Source of the DNA: Bacillus sp. OK048
GTDB lineage: Bacteria > Bacillota > Bacilli > Bacillales > Cytobacillaceae
Direction of reading: 5' to 3'
Length of the DNA: 64,000 nt
Assembly: GCF_900103525.1 (NCBI RefSeq)
Contig: NZ_FNHN01000002.1
Span: 62,001 to 126,000, forward strand
In this document: in pieces, positions 56,581 to 64,000 of the stretch
Position numbering within the stretch: the stretch's first letter is position 1
How the letters are laid out: the number at the start of each line of letters is the position of its first letter
Program-made: the position numbers and the translations under genes
Notes under the pieces: generated by a model
The model's input: the letters and a program-made list of their open reading frames with translations, nothing else
What the model was told of the DNA's origin: nothing
Databases searched by the model: none

Positions 56581-57416
56581 ATAGCTTTCACCTTCTCAGA
56601 AAAGTCCTTTCGAACAGCATTAATAGTGATGATCTGATTTACATCCAATTTATTATTCAAATCTATTTCAATTGCTTTTGAAATAACGAGATGTTTAAAT
56701 AGAGAAAGTCCACATCCTCTTAATAAACAAAAATCACGTTCTATATCTTTTGCAATTTGTTTGACTGACTTTTGTTGATCTAATAAACAACGTAAGAAAT
56801 AGATGCTCATATCTTCAATATCTAGTTGTGTACATTCATTAAACCCCTCAACGTTGAATATATCGAAATATTCACGTACAAAAGCAATATTATGAGCCAT
56901 TGTCTTTGGTATTTCTAATTCCGTTACGATACCCCAATCTACTTCATTTCTTTCCCAATAAATACGTTCAATTTCAAATTTCTCTAGTACACGCTCATCC
57001 ATAAACTCATCTTTATATTTTAAAGTCCTAGCTAAATGTTGTGGTTGACCATTATTATTAATAGTAACTAAAAAGTCTGTTGTCATCTCTGCTGGTTCAC
57101 CTGTTTTTGGATTCGTGGGATGTTTTATTCCTAATTCATCTGCTATAACTATTGTCTCAGCCACAGGTAGCAATGGAAACTGTTCACGAATGTCTATGAC
57201 TGAATCGGAGTATTCCAATAGATAAAAATAGTCTCGTTCCAAGTCTGAAAGAAATTCATGTTGTCTTGGCACTTTAATCCCTTTTAATCGAGTAGAACGT
57301 CCTAGCGATGGTACATCTTGAATTTTAATCCACGGGATGTAATCGCTTCCAAAACCTTGTCCAAGTCCATCCTTCAACTTCCTCTCTATAGAAGATGAAC
57401 GTTTTCGTTTTGCCAT
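56577..57416 (-). CDS. tnsA: TnsA-like endonuclease
   Basis: 279 residues. Catalytic pattern of the restriction-like fold: Glu60 (SDLERDYFYLLEYSDSVIDIREQFPL), Asp114 (EMTTDFLVTI) and Lys133/Lys135 (ARTLKYKDE), which matches E63/D114/K132 of Tn7 TnsA. It cuts 5' ends so that the element moves by cut-and-paste. First gene of the operon, closest to the right end. C-terminal half binds TnsC. Confidence 0.93.
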   Translation of the reverse strand: MAKRKRSSSIERKLKDGLGQGFGSDYIPWIKIQDVPSLGRSTRLKGIKVPRQHEFLSDLERDYFYLLEYSDSVIDIREQFPLLPVAETIVIADELGIKHPTNPKTGEPAEMTTDFLVTINNNGQPQHLARTLKYKDEFMDERVLEKFEIERIYWERNEVDWGIVTELEIPKTMAHNIAFVREYFDIFNVEGFNECTQLDIEDMSIYFLRCLLDQQKSVKQIAKDIERDFCLLRGCGLSLFKHLVISKAIEIDLNNKLDVNQIITINAVRKDFSEKVKAI

Positions 57417-57520
57417 GAAACCCCCTCCTAATAAAATGGTTCATTTGAAGTAAACTAGCCCTTCGATTAAATATCGGACTATATTTAGGTCACATTTATA
57501 ACTGTATTTTTCAGAAATAT

Positions 57521-57566
57521 AAAAAACAACCTCTTACGGCTATCATACCGAAAAGGTTGTTTTTTA
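57521..57566. terminator. bidirectional terminator at the right end
   Basis: AAAAAACAACC (57521-57531) and GGTTGTTTTTT (57555-57565) enclose a short inner stem (CGG/CCG). It lies between tnsA and the end repeats, so it could stop read-through from nrdJ into the element. Confidence 0.8.
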
Positions 57567-57642
57567 TCAAACTTTAATACAGATTATCAATCTTTTTTTA
57601 AAATTATCAAACTTTAATTCAAATTATCAAACTTTAATTCAA
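57565..57642. repeat. right-end TnsB-type repeats (four, 20-bp pitch)
   Basis: TATCAAACTTTAA-type units begin at 57565, 57585, 57605 and 57625, exactly 20 bp apart; the second is slightly diverged (TATCAATCTTT). Tn7 likewise has four tightly packed sites at its right end. On the reverse strand they read TTAAAGTTTGATAA, the same as the left-end units. Confidence 0.9.
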
Positions 57643-57669
57643 AGCTACACCAAGGGACATTCTCGTTTT

Positions 57670-58266
57670 TTATAAACCACACTTAAGCTGCGTACCGCAG
57701 TTGGAACAAGTATTACAGCCGCCGATTTCTTTTACTTTTCCTTTGCGGCAGACTGGACATGTGTTGCCAACCTCTGAACCGATTGTGACATCTGTTGAGC
57801 GGAGGTCACTGATGGTATCAAGCAAGACTACGTGCTGTTTTGTTTTCTCTTTAAAAGTTGTTGTTACAACATTTTCTTCCGCCTTAAGAGTAAGAACTTG
57901 AGAATCGCGAGATCCATCTACATAAACTGTTCCACCCTTAGCCCCGCCTTTATAAAGACGTTCGTAAACAGCTTCGACTTGTTCAACACTGTATCCTTGT
58001 GGTGCATTGACAGTTTTACTGATGGAACTATCAATCCATCGCTGAATAACACATTGAACATCAGCATGCGCTTCAGGAGCCAATTCCATTGCTGCAACAA
58101 ACCAGCTTGGAAGATTGTCAGCATCAGCTTCCGGGTGCTGATCAAGGTATTCTTGAACGATATCAGCTTTCACTTCAATAAATTTCCCTAGGCGTCCACT
58201 TCGGAAATAAGAGAATGAGAAATAAGGTTCTAATCCAGTTGATACACCAACCATTGTTCCAGTACT
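57670..58266 (-). CDS. nrdJ: nrdJ exon 3 (C-terminal part)
   Basis: Codons for the last 198 residues, beginning STGTMVGVSTGLEP directly after PTG of exon 2. It ends with a zinc-ribbon-like tail: CPVCRKGKVKEIGGCNTCSNCGTQLKCGL. The stop codon is 10 bp from the transposon end at 57659. A free-standing frame opens at a GTG at 58269, but it is simply the exon continued into the intron end. Confidence 0.92.
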   Translation of the reverse strand, partial: STGTMVGVSTGLEPYFSFSYFRSGRLGKFIEVKADIVQEYLDQHPEADADNLPSWFVAAMELAPEAHADVQCVIQRWIDSSISKTVNAPQGYSVEQVEAVYERLYKGGAKGGTVYVDGSRDSQVLTLKAEENVVTTTFKEKTKQHVVLLDTISDLRSTDVTIGSEVGNTCPVCRKGKVKEIGGCNTCSNCGTQLKCGL

Positions 58267-58566
58267 CACTTTTGTTACTCTCTATAAATCTTTATAGAGG
58301 GCGGGAATATTAGTACCCGCTCCATATGTCGCCATATGGGTCAGACTATATCATCAACCATAAATTATTATGGTTGCTCAGCGTTTAGTCGTTGAAGGGT
58401 CAGCCACGACTTCCCTGCGGATTGTCTGGTAGGCTATTAGCCAACACTCTTACATTTTTACCCGATAACTTGTTGGCAAGACAAAGGTAGTAAGAGATAC
58501 GCCAGGGTTTCCCGCATATAGCTAAGTTTACGCAGCGCTCTTACGAACACTGGGGGCAATGATTTT
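58267..58566 (-). ncRNA. group I intron 2 of nrdJ (300 nt, ORF-less)
   Basis: Reverse strand. After exon 2 ends in ...ACGGGT, the intron begins AAAATCATTG and ends with the terminal G of AAAAGTG at 58267. The core is visible: GCGGGAAACCCTGGCG, GACAATCCGCAGGGAAG, the P7 strands TTCAACGACTAAACGC and GATGATATAGTCTGACCC. Removing it joins PTG to STGTMVG in frame. No ORF. Subgroup not assigned beyond group IA-like. Confidence 0.88.
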
Positions 58567-59703
58567 ACCCGTTGGAGCAACAGTTAGCAAATGTGAGTTC
58601 CTTATTCCATTTTCTAATATAGATTGACGAACATCTTCAGGCATTTTTTTCATATATCCTGTATCGATGAATGCTTGACGTAGTCGGTTTGTTTCTTCGC
58701 GTGTTTCACCGTTTAAGAATGGGAAACTTCCCTTTTCTTTTGCTAGTTCCACTGATGTTTTATAGGCAGTAGTCGCAATTACTTCAAAAACTTGATCAAC
58801 AAGTTCATTTCCTTTTTCTGAACCGTACACTGTTTCACAGTAAATAAGCATATCGTGTAAGCCCATTACACCAAGACCTACGCGGCGCTCACGAAGAGCC
58901 TGCTTCTTATTTTCTTCAAGGAAGTATGGTGTAGCGTTAATAACGTTATCCTGCATTCTAACGCCAACTTCTACTGTTCTCTTTAACTTTTCAAAATCTA
59001 CTGTTTTTGTCTCTTTATCAGCCATTTCTGCAAGATTAACAGCTGCAAGGTTACAAACAGAAAATGGTGCGAGAGGTTGTTCTCCACAAGGGTTGGTAGC
59101 TACAACCTGTTGACCATATGCTTTTGCATTTGTCATGTCGTTGGCATTATCAATAAAGAAGATTCCTGGTTCTGCAGAGTAAGTTGCGCAAATGTTTATT
59201 AGATTCCAAAGTTCTTTAGCTTTAAATTTCTTATATACTCTTACTTTGTGGCCAAGCTTTTCCCACTCACGAACGTCTCCAACTTTATGCCATTCTTCAT
59301 TGTAAATCTTCATTTCCTCTTTACTATAATGTTCAACATTTGGAAAACGAAGCTCGTAATCCCAATCATTTTCAACAGCTTCCATAAATTCTTTTGTCAA
59401 ACAGATAGAAATATTTGCACCTGTAAGGAATTCTGAATTATGAACGGTGTAGTTACCACCAGTTTGAAGCTTTTCTTCCGCCGCAGCAATGATTTCTTCA
59501 CCAAACCCACCAGTACCTGGAATATGTTTATAATTAACAATTCCCTGATACATTGCCATTTCCTGTGCAGTTAATGGAGTGAATTTAAGTTTGTCCTTAG
59601 CATGTTTCTTAATTGTTTCATCATTTGTATTATCAATTAAAAATCGTAGAATTCTTGGGTTTTGCATTTTTGAGATAATAAATTCAATAATGTCTGGATG
59701 CCA
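58567..59703 (-). CDS. nrdJ: nrdJ exon 2 (central part)
   Basis: 379 codons from WHPDIIEFIISKMQNPR to LLTVAPTG. It holds the catalytic thiyl motif VATNPCGEQPLAP (Cys479, Glu481 in the spliced protein) and CNLAAVNLAEM, GVMGLHDML. The downstream frame continues a few codons into the intron before a stop, so unspliced RNA gives a truncated product. Confidence 0.92.
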
Positions 59704-60846
59704 CGTAAATACCGTCCTTTTCAGGATATTTACTCTGCCTTTATTTGCAGACGGACTAGACTATATCATCACCCTCAGCTTAAAACTGTTAGGGGCCGGG
59801 CGCTTATGAGAGTTTATTGTTGGGACTCACTCTCTAGTCGTTTAACCTTCGCCATAACCTTTGCCCTATGACGCTTGGCTGCAGATTGTCCAATACTTGC
59901 AATTTTTAAAGCATTCACGCTCACCGTTTCCAGTCACGTTGTAGCTTGCAAGTCTCTAAGGATTTTCCCGCAATTCACCCGATTTTCTAGTCATTCATTT
60001 TCTGAATGACGCGGACTAGTGCATCTATAAAATTAGTTTCTTTTCCAAAGGTCGTTTCATGGCATTTTTTACAAAGAGTTATTCCATTTGATAAATCAAA
60101 CTGTTTTTCAGGATATTTCTTTTTAGGGTAGATATGATGGGCAGCAATTTGCTTAGAAATAGATGTACATCCAGGCATTTTACATTTGTAATTATCACGA
60201 AGATATACTTTCTTCCGCCATTCTTTATATTCCGCAGAATCTGTAATATCCTCTGTTTCAATTCTATTCTTTTTGAGAAAGTCTTTATAACAAGCACGAT
60301 TACAAAAGCTTTTTTGACTCTTATTGTAAACAGAAACAACCTTCTCAATTTCCTCTTCACAATTAGGACAGTTAAAAATGATTCTATTTTTTATCCTACT
60401 GTCTCTTATTTTTTGAATAGAAATGTCTGAGCGTTTTTTCCCTCTACTAGGTGCACCTTTGTCGATTGCGTTGTGTCCTCTAAGTTCCCATCCAAAAAAT
60501 AAAATTCTATCTAAAATTGTGGTGTAACTTACATCTAATTCATTGGCAATTACTGTATACCCTTTTTGCTGTACAATATATTGGTCATATAGCCAATCCT
60601 TATTGTCATATATTTGGTCTCCTAGCTTTAGCCTATGTTTCCTAATTCCAAATCTTCTAAGACGACCCTTAATTTTACTATTTGTATACCCTGTTTCATC
60701 TGAAATACCCTGAATGGTTTGATTATCAATAATATACCTTTGATAAAGAAACTCTTTAGTAAGATTTAACATGATTGACCTCCTCAATCAAGAACATACG
60801 TTCTAGTTAAATAATACCAAAGTTTTATCTTATTGTCACTTTATTA
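59704..60846 (-). ncRNA. group I intron 1 of nrdJ (1143 nt) with homing endonuclease
   Basis: Reverse strand, from after the GCGGAT codons of exon 1 (intron 5' end at 60846) to the terminal G at 59704 before TGGCATCC. The core is in the last 280 nt: GTGAATTGCGGGAAAATCC, GACAATCTGCAGCCAAGC, GTTAAACGACTAGAG and GATGATATAGTCTAGTCC (P7). Excision gives MIMLAD-WHPDIIEF, the uninterrupted family sequence. The endonuclease gene lies in the 5' part. Confidence 0.88.
59987..60772 (-). CDS. HNH homing endonuclease (intron-encoded)
   Basis: 261 residues from the ATG at 60772 (AGGAGG 6 bases before; the TTG at 60787 is an in-frame alternative inside that site). N-terminal helix-turn-helix-like repeats (GISDETGYTNSKIKGRLRRFG, ANELDVSYTTILDRIL), a zinc finger CPNCEEEIEK...CNRACYKDF, and the HNH core YKCKMPGCTSIS...AAHHIYPKKK...NGITLCKKCHETTF. 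It should cut intron-less nrdJ alleles to spread intron 1. Confidence 0.92.
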   Translation of the reverse strand: MLNLTKEFLYQRYIIDNQTIQGISDETGYTNSKIKGRLRRFGIRKHRLKLGDQIYDNKDWLYDQYIVQQKGYTVIANELDVSYTTILDRILFFGWELRGHNAIDKGAPSRGKKRSDISIQKIRDSRIKNRIIFNCPNCEEEIEKVVSVYNKSQKSFCNRACYKDFLKKNRIETEDITDSAEYKEWRKKVYLRDNYKCKMPGCTSISKQIAAHHIYPKKKYPEKQFDLSNGITLCKKCHETTFGKETNFIDALVRVIQKMND

Positions 60847-61665
60847 ATCCGCTAACATTATCATCTGAGCTCCGCGTCTCGAACCACCTTGTTCTACTAA
60901 GTGAGTCAATTTCGCAATATCATCTAACCACGAAACGGAACCAGATGATTTTCCATTTACGCCTCTTGCTAAGGTGTTTCTTGGGCGTAATGTTGATCCA
61001 TTTGTTCCAACTCCGCCACCGCGGCTCATAATCTCCATAACCTGTTTACGGTGATCAGATATACCTTCACGCGAGTCTGGAACAAAAGGCATTACGTAGC
61101 AATTAAAGAAAGTTACATCTGTTTCAGCCCCTGCTCCATAAAGCACACGGCCTGCTGGAATAAAATTCATCGAAACGAGTTCATTGTAAAACTTTTCAAA
61201 CCATTCGATTCGCTTCTCTTCTGTTTCTTCAACTGAAGCAAGACCAGTTGCATTTCTTTTCGCAATCTGCTCATAAAACAATTCTAGAGGTTTCTCGATC
61301 ACATCTAACGAGCGCCATATCAATCCTGTTGCGGATTCCTCCGGGTCATCAAGGACACCTCTAAATTCCTCGTCAACTAAAACCTTTGCTTTTTTACGCT
61401 CCCAATCTATTTCCATGATGTATCCAAGACCGCGAGCTGGGAATTTTGGATCCTCTTTTATTGTGAGTACAACAAAGTCGCCATTTGTTAGGGTTATTTT
61501 TGCAGTGTCTTTGAAGGTGTAGCGGTCCAACATGACCAAGCGTGAAACACCCTTATGAGTTATTTTCATATCTGGTGTTACTGGGTGCACCGGAGGGAAT
61601 AAGTGGATATCCTCATTCAACCTTTCAAAATCAATATTCATTTTTTGTCTAAAAACTACAGACAT
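60847..61665 (-). CDS. nrdJ: nrdJ exon 1: adenosylcobalamin-dependent ribonucleotide reductase
   Basis: Start of a three-exon gene (exons 60847-61665, 58567-59703, 57670-58266; 2553 nt, 850 residues). It reduces ribonucleotides for DNA synthesis by a cobalamin-generated thiyl radical, without oxygen. Exon 1 codes for 273 residues including FIPAGRVLYGAGAE, TFFNCYVMPFVPD (redox Cys) and MSRGGGVGTNGSTLRPR, LVEQGGSRRGAQMIMLAD. Start ATG after AAGGAGT. A stop follows six bases into the intron, so splicing is needed. Upstream lie two NrdR-like boxes. Confidence 0.93.
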
Positions 61666-61768
61666 GGAAACAACTCCTTCAAAAATTCTATATCTTGTAT
61701 GAGATTCTAGTAGTTATGCTATATCTAGCTGACTTGATATAAATAAATTAACACGATAGGAAGTATTA

Positions 61769-61815
61769 ATCAATATATAGTACCGAAAATATTTTCAACA
61801 CCACTATATATTGTG
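61769..61815. promoter_or_regulatory. pair of NrdR-like boxes
   Basis: ATCAATATATAGTA (61769-61782) and CACTATATATTGTG (61802-61815) upstream of nrdJ. The second reads CACAATATATAGTG on the other strand, so the two share 11 or 12 of 14 bases. Centres are 33 bp apart, about three helical turns, as for NrdR box pairs. NrdR would repress nrdJ when dATP is high. Confidence 0.65.
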
Positions 61816-62042
61816 TTTTATACAAAAAACACTTAGTTTGTCAAACTTAAAATAAACTAGAAACAAGAGAAAAGGTAAGATATCTTTTAGATTTCGGCAA
61901 AATACAGGAAAATTTAACAAATTTCGCAGGTTGCGATTTTTAAATGAGCAAAATTTACAGTAATAAAGGAATTAAGGTGATTATCGAGAATATAAAAAAA
62001 GGTATACTTAATAAATAAACCTTTAAGAGGAGGAAAAAATAG
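61816..62042. other. intergenic region before the SRPBCC gene
   Basis: AT-rich, gene-free. A cobalamin riboswitch was looked for between 61666 and 62042 and not seen. The SRPBCC gene's ribosome binding site AAGAGGAGG is at about 62026-62034. Confidence 0.5.
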
Positions 62043-62522
62043 ATGCTAGCACATATTGAAAAAGTTGAAAGCGGATATCGTGCCACATATGAACGCCATC
62101 TTAACCATCCTGTCGAGGAGGTATGGTCCTATCTAACCGATAACGAGAAACTGCCAAAATGGTTTTCTGAGCTGCGTGTAGATGAACTTCGTAAAGGCGG
62201 AGTAATTAAATTTGATATGGGGGATGGAACATTTGATGAGCTTTCTATCCTAGAATTAAAAATCAATTCTGTTTTTGAATTTTCCTGGTGGGCAGATACC
62301 GTTCGTTTCGAATTGTCCCAAGAATCAGGAGGCTCTTCATTGCGATTAATAGAAAATATACATACGATTACTGACCATACCCCAAAAGACCTAGCAGGTT
62401 GGCATGTCTGTTTAGATGTGATTGAAGCATTGCTAGACGGTAGGGCCATTGAACGTAAAGAAGAATGGAAAATCTGGTACGAAAGATATGGTAACGAAAT
62501 CGAGAAAGTAACTCTACAATAA
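62043..62522 (+). CDS. SRPBCC (AHSA1-type) domain protein
   Basis: 159 residues. START/Bet v1-like fold: hydrophilic start, TYERHLNHPVEEVWSYLTDNEKLPKWFSELRVD, then beta strands with FEFSWWADTVRFEL and a C-terminal helix WHVCLDVIEALLDGRAIERKEEWKIWYERYG. Related to Hsp90 co-chaperone-like and hydrophobic-ligand proteins in Bacillus; substrate unknown. A strong terminator follows. Confidence 0.85.
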   Translation: MLAHIEKVESGYRATYERHLNHPVEEVWSYLTDNEKLPKWFSELRVDELRKGGVIKFDMGDGTFDELSILELKINSVFEFSWWADTVRFELSQESGGSSLRLIENIHTITDHTPKDLAGWHVCLDVIEALLDGRAIERKEEWKIWYERYGNEIEKVTLQ

Positions 62523-62560
62523 CAGCTAAGGCGGACTCATTATGTCCGCCTTTTTTTGCC
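62520..62560 (+). terminator. terminator of the SRPBCC gene
   Basis: AAGGCGGAC / GTCCGCCTT stem with TCATTAT loop and a run of seven T. Confidence 0.9.
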
Positions 62561-62600
62561 AATAATATTTTTAGATTTGTTTTTAATTTCTAATTCGTAG

Positions 62601-62756
62601 TTTATGAGGTCCGTTCTCTTTGATTACTCTTCTTTTTAAGCTTCATGAACCCTTTATGAGGCCCATTCTCTCTGATTACTCTTCTTTTTAGGCTTCATGA
62701 ACCCTTTATAAGGCCCATTCTCTCTGATCATTCTTCTCTTTAGGCTTCATGAACTC
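62601..62756. repeat. three 52-bp tandem repeats
   Basis: Units at 62601-62652, 62653-62704 and 62705-62756, starting TTTATGAGG or TTTATAAGG, similar at about 85-95 percent by eye. On the reverse strand each unit reads as a 14-codon mini-frame of the form MKxKxKxxQRExxx followed by TAA. Such sequence is seen repeatedly in Bacillus; no ribosome binding site was found before them, so translation is not claimed. Confidence 0.9.
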
Positions 62757-62809
62757 TTTATGGTTTTTCCTTCTTAAATTCCCAATTCTAAAAAAAGCAA
62801 TAAGTTAAA

Positions 62810-63646
62810 CTATCTTTTAAAATTCCACTCATCATTTTCATAACGCTCTTTTGCTATCTTGTTAACGTATGCAAGTTCTTCTTCCGTTAACTGATAAGAT
62901 TCTAGTTCGATATTTAGCCCCTCTGCAAAACCTTTATAAAAAGCTTCTTTTGCTTCGTCTAATGTAATCCTTCTAGAACTAATTTCATTTATCGCAACTG
63001 CCTTACTTTTAAACGCTGATTTCATCCGTTCCTTTACTCTCTCACTTGGATACTTGAACAAACGAAACAGCTTATCTTCATCTAAATCTAAAAGGATTGA
63101 ACCGTGCTGGAGAATGACTCCCTTTTGCCTAGTCTGGGCACTTCCGGCAACCTTACGACCTTCGACAACAAGCTCATACCAGCTAGGTGCATCGAAACAA
63201 ACAGCCGAACGAGGATTCTTAAGTGCACTTCTTTCTTCATCCGTTTTTGGTACTGCAAAATAAGCCTCAAGCCCTAATTGATGAAAGCCTTTTAGGATGC
63301 CTTCAGAAATCACACGATAAGCCTCTGTTACCGTCTTAGGCATTTCTGGATGCTCCTCTGAAACAATTACACTATAGGTAAGCTCATGCTCGTGAAGCAC
63401 TCCTCGTCCGCCTGTCGGCCGTCTTACAAAACCTAATCCATGAGCTTTTACAGCTTCTAAGTCAATTTCCTTTTCAACCTTTTGAAAATATCCGATCGAT
63501 AGTGTTGCCGGTTTCCAGCCATAGAAACGAATCACAGGCGGTATTTTTCCTTCACTGTGCCAATCAAGCAGAGCTTCATCTAATGCCATATTAAAAGAAG
63601 GAGAACAATTCCCTGAATCTATAAAACGCCATACTTCTTTGCTCAT
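62810..63646 (-). CDS. lipM: octanoyltransferase LipM
   Basis: 278 residues. Lipoate/octanoyl transferase fold: [21 protein letters not shown] (about 76-96), [41 protein letters not shown] (about 147-187; catalytic Cys150 in VCFDAPSW as in LipM). It moves octanoyl from acyl carrier protein to GcvH in Bacillus lipoate synthesis. Start ATG at 63646. It is divergent from yqhL, as in B. subtilis. Confidence 0.95.
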   Translation of the reverse strand: MSKEVWRFIDSGNCSPSFNMALDEALLDWHSEGKIPPVIRFYGWKPATLSIGYFQKVEKEIDLEAVKAHGLGFVRRPTGGRGVLHEHELTYSVIVSEEHPEMPKTVTEAYRVISEGILKGFHQLGLEAYFAVPKTDEERSALKNPRSAVCFDAPSWYELVVEGRKVAGSAQTRQKGVILQHGSILLDLDEDKLFRLFKYPSERVKERMKSAFKSKAVAINEISSRRITLDEAKEAFYKGFAEGLNIELESYQLTEEELAYVNKIAKERYENDEWNFKR

Positions 63647-63838
63647 TTAAAAAACCTCATCTTTATGTAGTTTACTCTCGTTTTAGTCTACCAAAATCTG
63701 ATAGGAATTCAAAACAAGATGTTTCTGATATAATAGTGAGAGAAAAAGCGAAGTATTTTGTCGTTTTTTCTTTATCTTTATTGTTTTGACTTATATAATA
63801 AAACATAGTGTTACAAGCTTGAAAGGAGCAAAAAGAAA

Positions 63839-64000
63839 TTGAATTCACTTTATACCCTAATTGTCATTATTGTAGTAGTTTTGGCTTATTCCGTTTTCAA
63901 CTATTTTTATCAAAAGAAAATTGTTAAAACGGTTACAGAAGAGGAGTTTCGTGCCGGTTATCGAAAAGCGCAGCTAATCGATGTTCGTGAAGCGAACGAA
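63839..64000 (+). CDS. yqhL: rhodanese-like protein YqhL, cut by window edge
   Basis: 54 codons from a TTG start at 63839 (GAAAGGAG 11 bases before). One N-terminal membrane helix (LYTLIVIIVVVLAYSVF), then a rhodanese domain starting KKIVKTVTEEEFRAGYRKAQLIDVREANE. The active-site Cys is outside the window. Matches B. subtilis YqhL next to lipM. Confidence 0.85.
   Translation, partial: MNSLYTLIVIIVVVLAYSVFNYFYQKKIVKTVTEEEFRAGYRKAQLIDVREANE

Larger units (their letters stand above)
44458..57659. mobile_element. Tn7-like transposon, about 13.2 kb
   Basis: Bounded by tnsA/nrdJ on the right and a repeat end on the left. Genes: tnsA, tnsB, tnsC and tnsD (56577-57416 down to 50679) plus cargo. Right end: TGTCCCTTGGTGTAGC reading inward from 57659; left end shares GTGTAGCTTT (44467-44476), which by symmetry puts the left tip near 44458. 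TnsB-like repeats occur at both ends (listed separately). The left tip does not read TGT and no 5-bp target duplication was found, so the left boundary may be altered or a few bases off. Confidence 0.85.

Noticed and set aside
57565-57642. Regularly spaced repeats resembling a small CRISPR array
   Set aside because: The units are 20 bp apart with no unique spacers and match the other transposon end; they are TnsB-type sites.
44458-57659. CRISPR-associated transposon (CAST)
   Set aside because: No cas gene or CRISPR array; targeting gene is a long TnsD/TniQ type and the site is the end of a conserved gene.
57670-58269. Separate 199-residue zinc-ribbon protein
   Set aside because: It is exon 3 of nrdJ; the GTG at 58269 lies at the intron end and the sequence continues exon 2 exactly.
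61666-62042. Cobalamin riboswitch upstream of the B12-dependent reductase
   Set aside because: No B12-box-like sequence or suitable hairpin set was seen; NrdR-like boxes explain regulation better.
62601-62756. Possible CRISPR array
   Set aside because: The units are joined end to end with no spacers, and no cas gene is in the window.

Overview
The window is a low-GC, Bacillaceae-type chromosome segment, probably from a spore-forming Bacillus relative (Neobacillus or Mesobacillus-like; genus not certain). The evidence is the yqh/efp synteny block known from Bacillus subtilis (rhodanese yqhL, lipM, yqhO, yqhP, yqhR, papA, efp), a spore photoproduct lyase, a Spo0E-like phosphatase and typical AGGAGG ribosome binding sites. 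In B. subtilis lipM, mntR and yqhO are near neighbours. Here about 58 kb of mostly accessory DNA lies between yqhO (3816-4709) and lipM (62810-63646), and mntR, yqhQ and aroQ are not seen at their usual places.

Layout. 1-650: c-type cytochrome (cut by the window edge) and a PCYCGC-type lipoprotein. 812-5815: efp, papA, yqhR, yqhP, yqhO, splB. 6011-13866: copper region with an HMA/SafE-like/cupredoxin fusion, a two-component system, copA and copZ with CsoR-type operators, and a CcdA-like membrane protein; a 182-bp MITE with an 8-bp target duplication sits in it. 14131-32790: a catabolic island with acyl-CoA dehydrogenases, an APH-like kinase, SDRs, acyl-CoA synthetase, MFS transporter, ThDP enzyme, metallo-hydrolase, P450 with its ferredoxin, thiolase plus DUF35 protein, and 3-hydroxyacyl-CoA dehydrogenase. 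This island is scarred by a groEL fragment, an IS3 remnant, a truncated lrgB and a 395-bp tandem duplication. 33047-37642: lactate-utilisation genes lutABC and lutR, with five matching operator palindromes. 37692-43975: a sigma-54 activator fragment, an EamA exporter divergent from a LysR regulator, a broken IS256-type transposase, a duplicated CcdA-like fragment and a frameshifted chrA.

44458-57659 is a Tn7-like transposon of about 13.2 kb. It carries tnsA, tnsB, tnsC and a tnsD/tniQ gene, three spaced repeats at the left end, four repeats at exact 20-bp pitch at the right end, and a cargo of a LytTR/GHKL two-component system with an ABC exporter. Its right end lies 10 bp beyond the stop codon of an adenosylcobalamin-type ribonucleotide reductase gene (nrdJ, 57670-61665). 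That gene is itself interrupted by two group I introns, one of which carries an HNH homing endonuclease; splicing as inferred restores an 850-residue enzyme. Two NrdR-like boxes lie upstream of nrdJ. The geometry (tnsA next to the end that abuts the 3' end of a conserved gene) is the same as Tn7 at glmS, so nrdJ is a plausible attachment gene for this family. This is the main finding. The window ends with an SRPBCC protein, a 3 x 52-bp tandem repeat, lipM and the start of yqhL.
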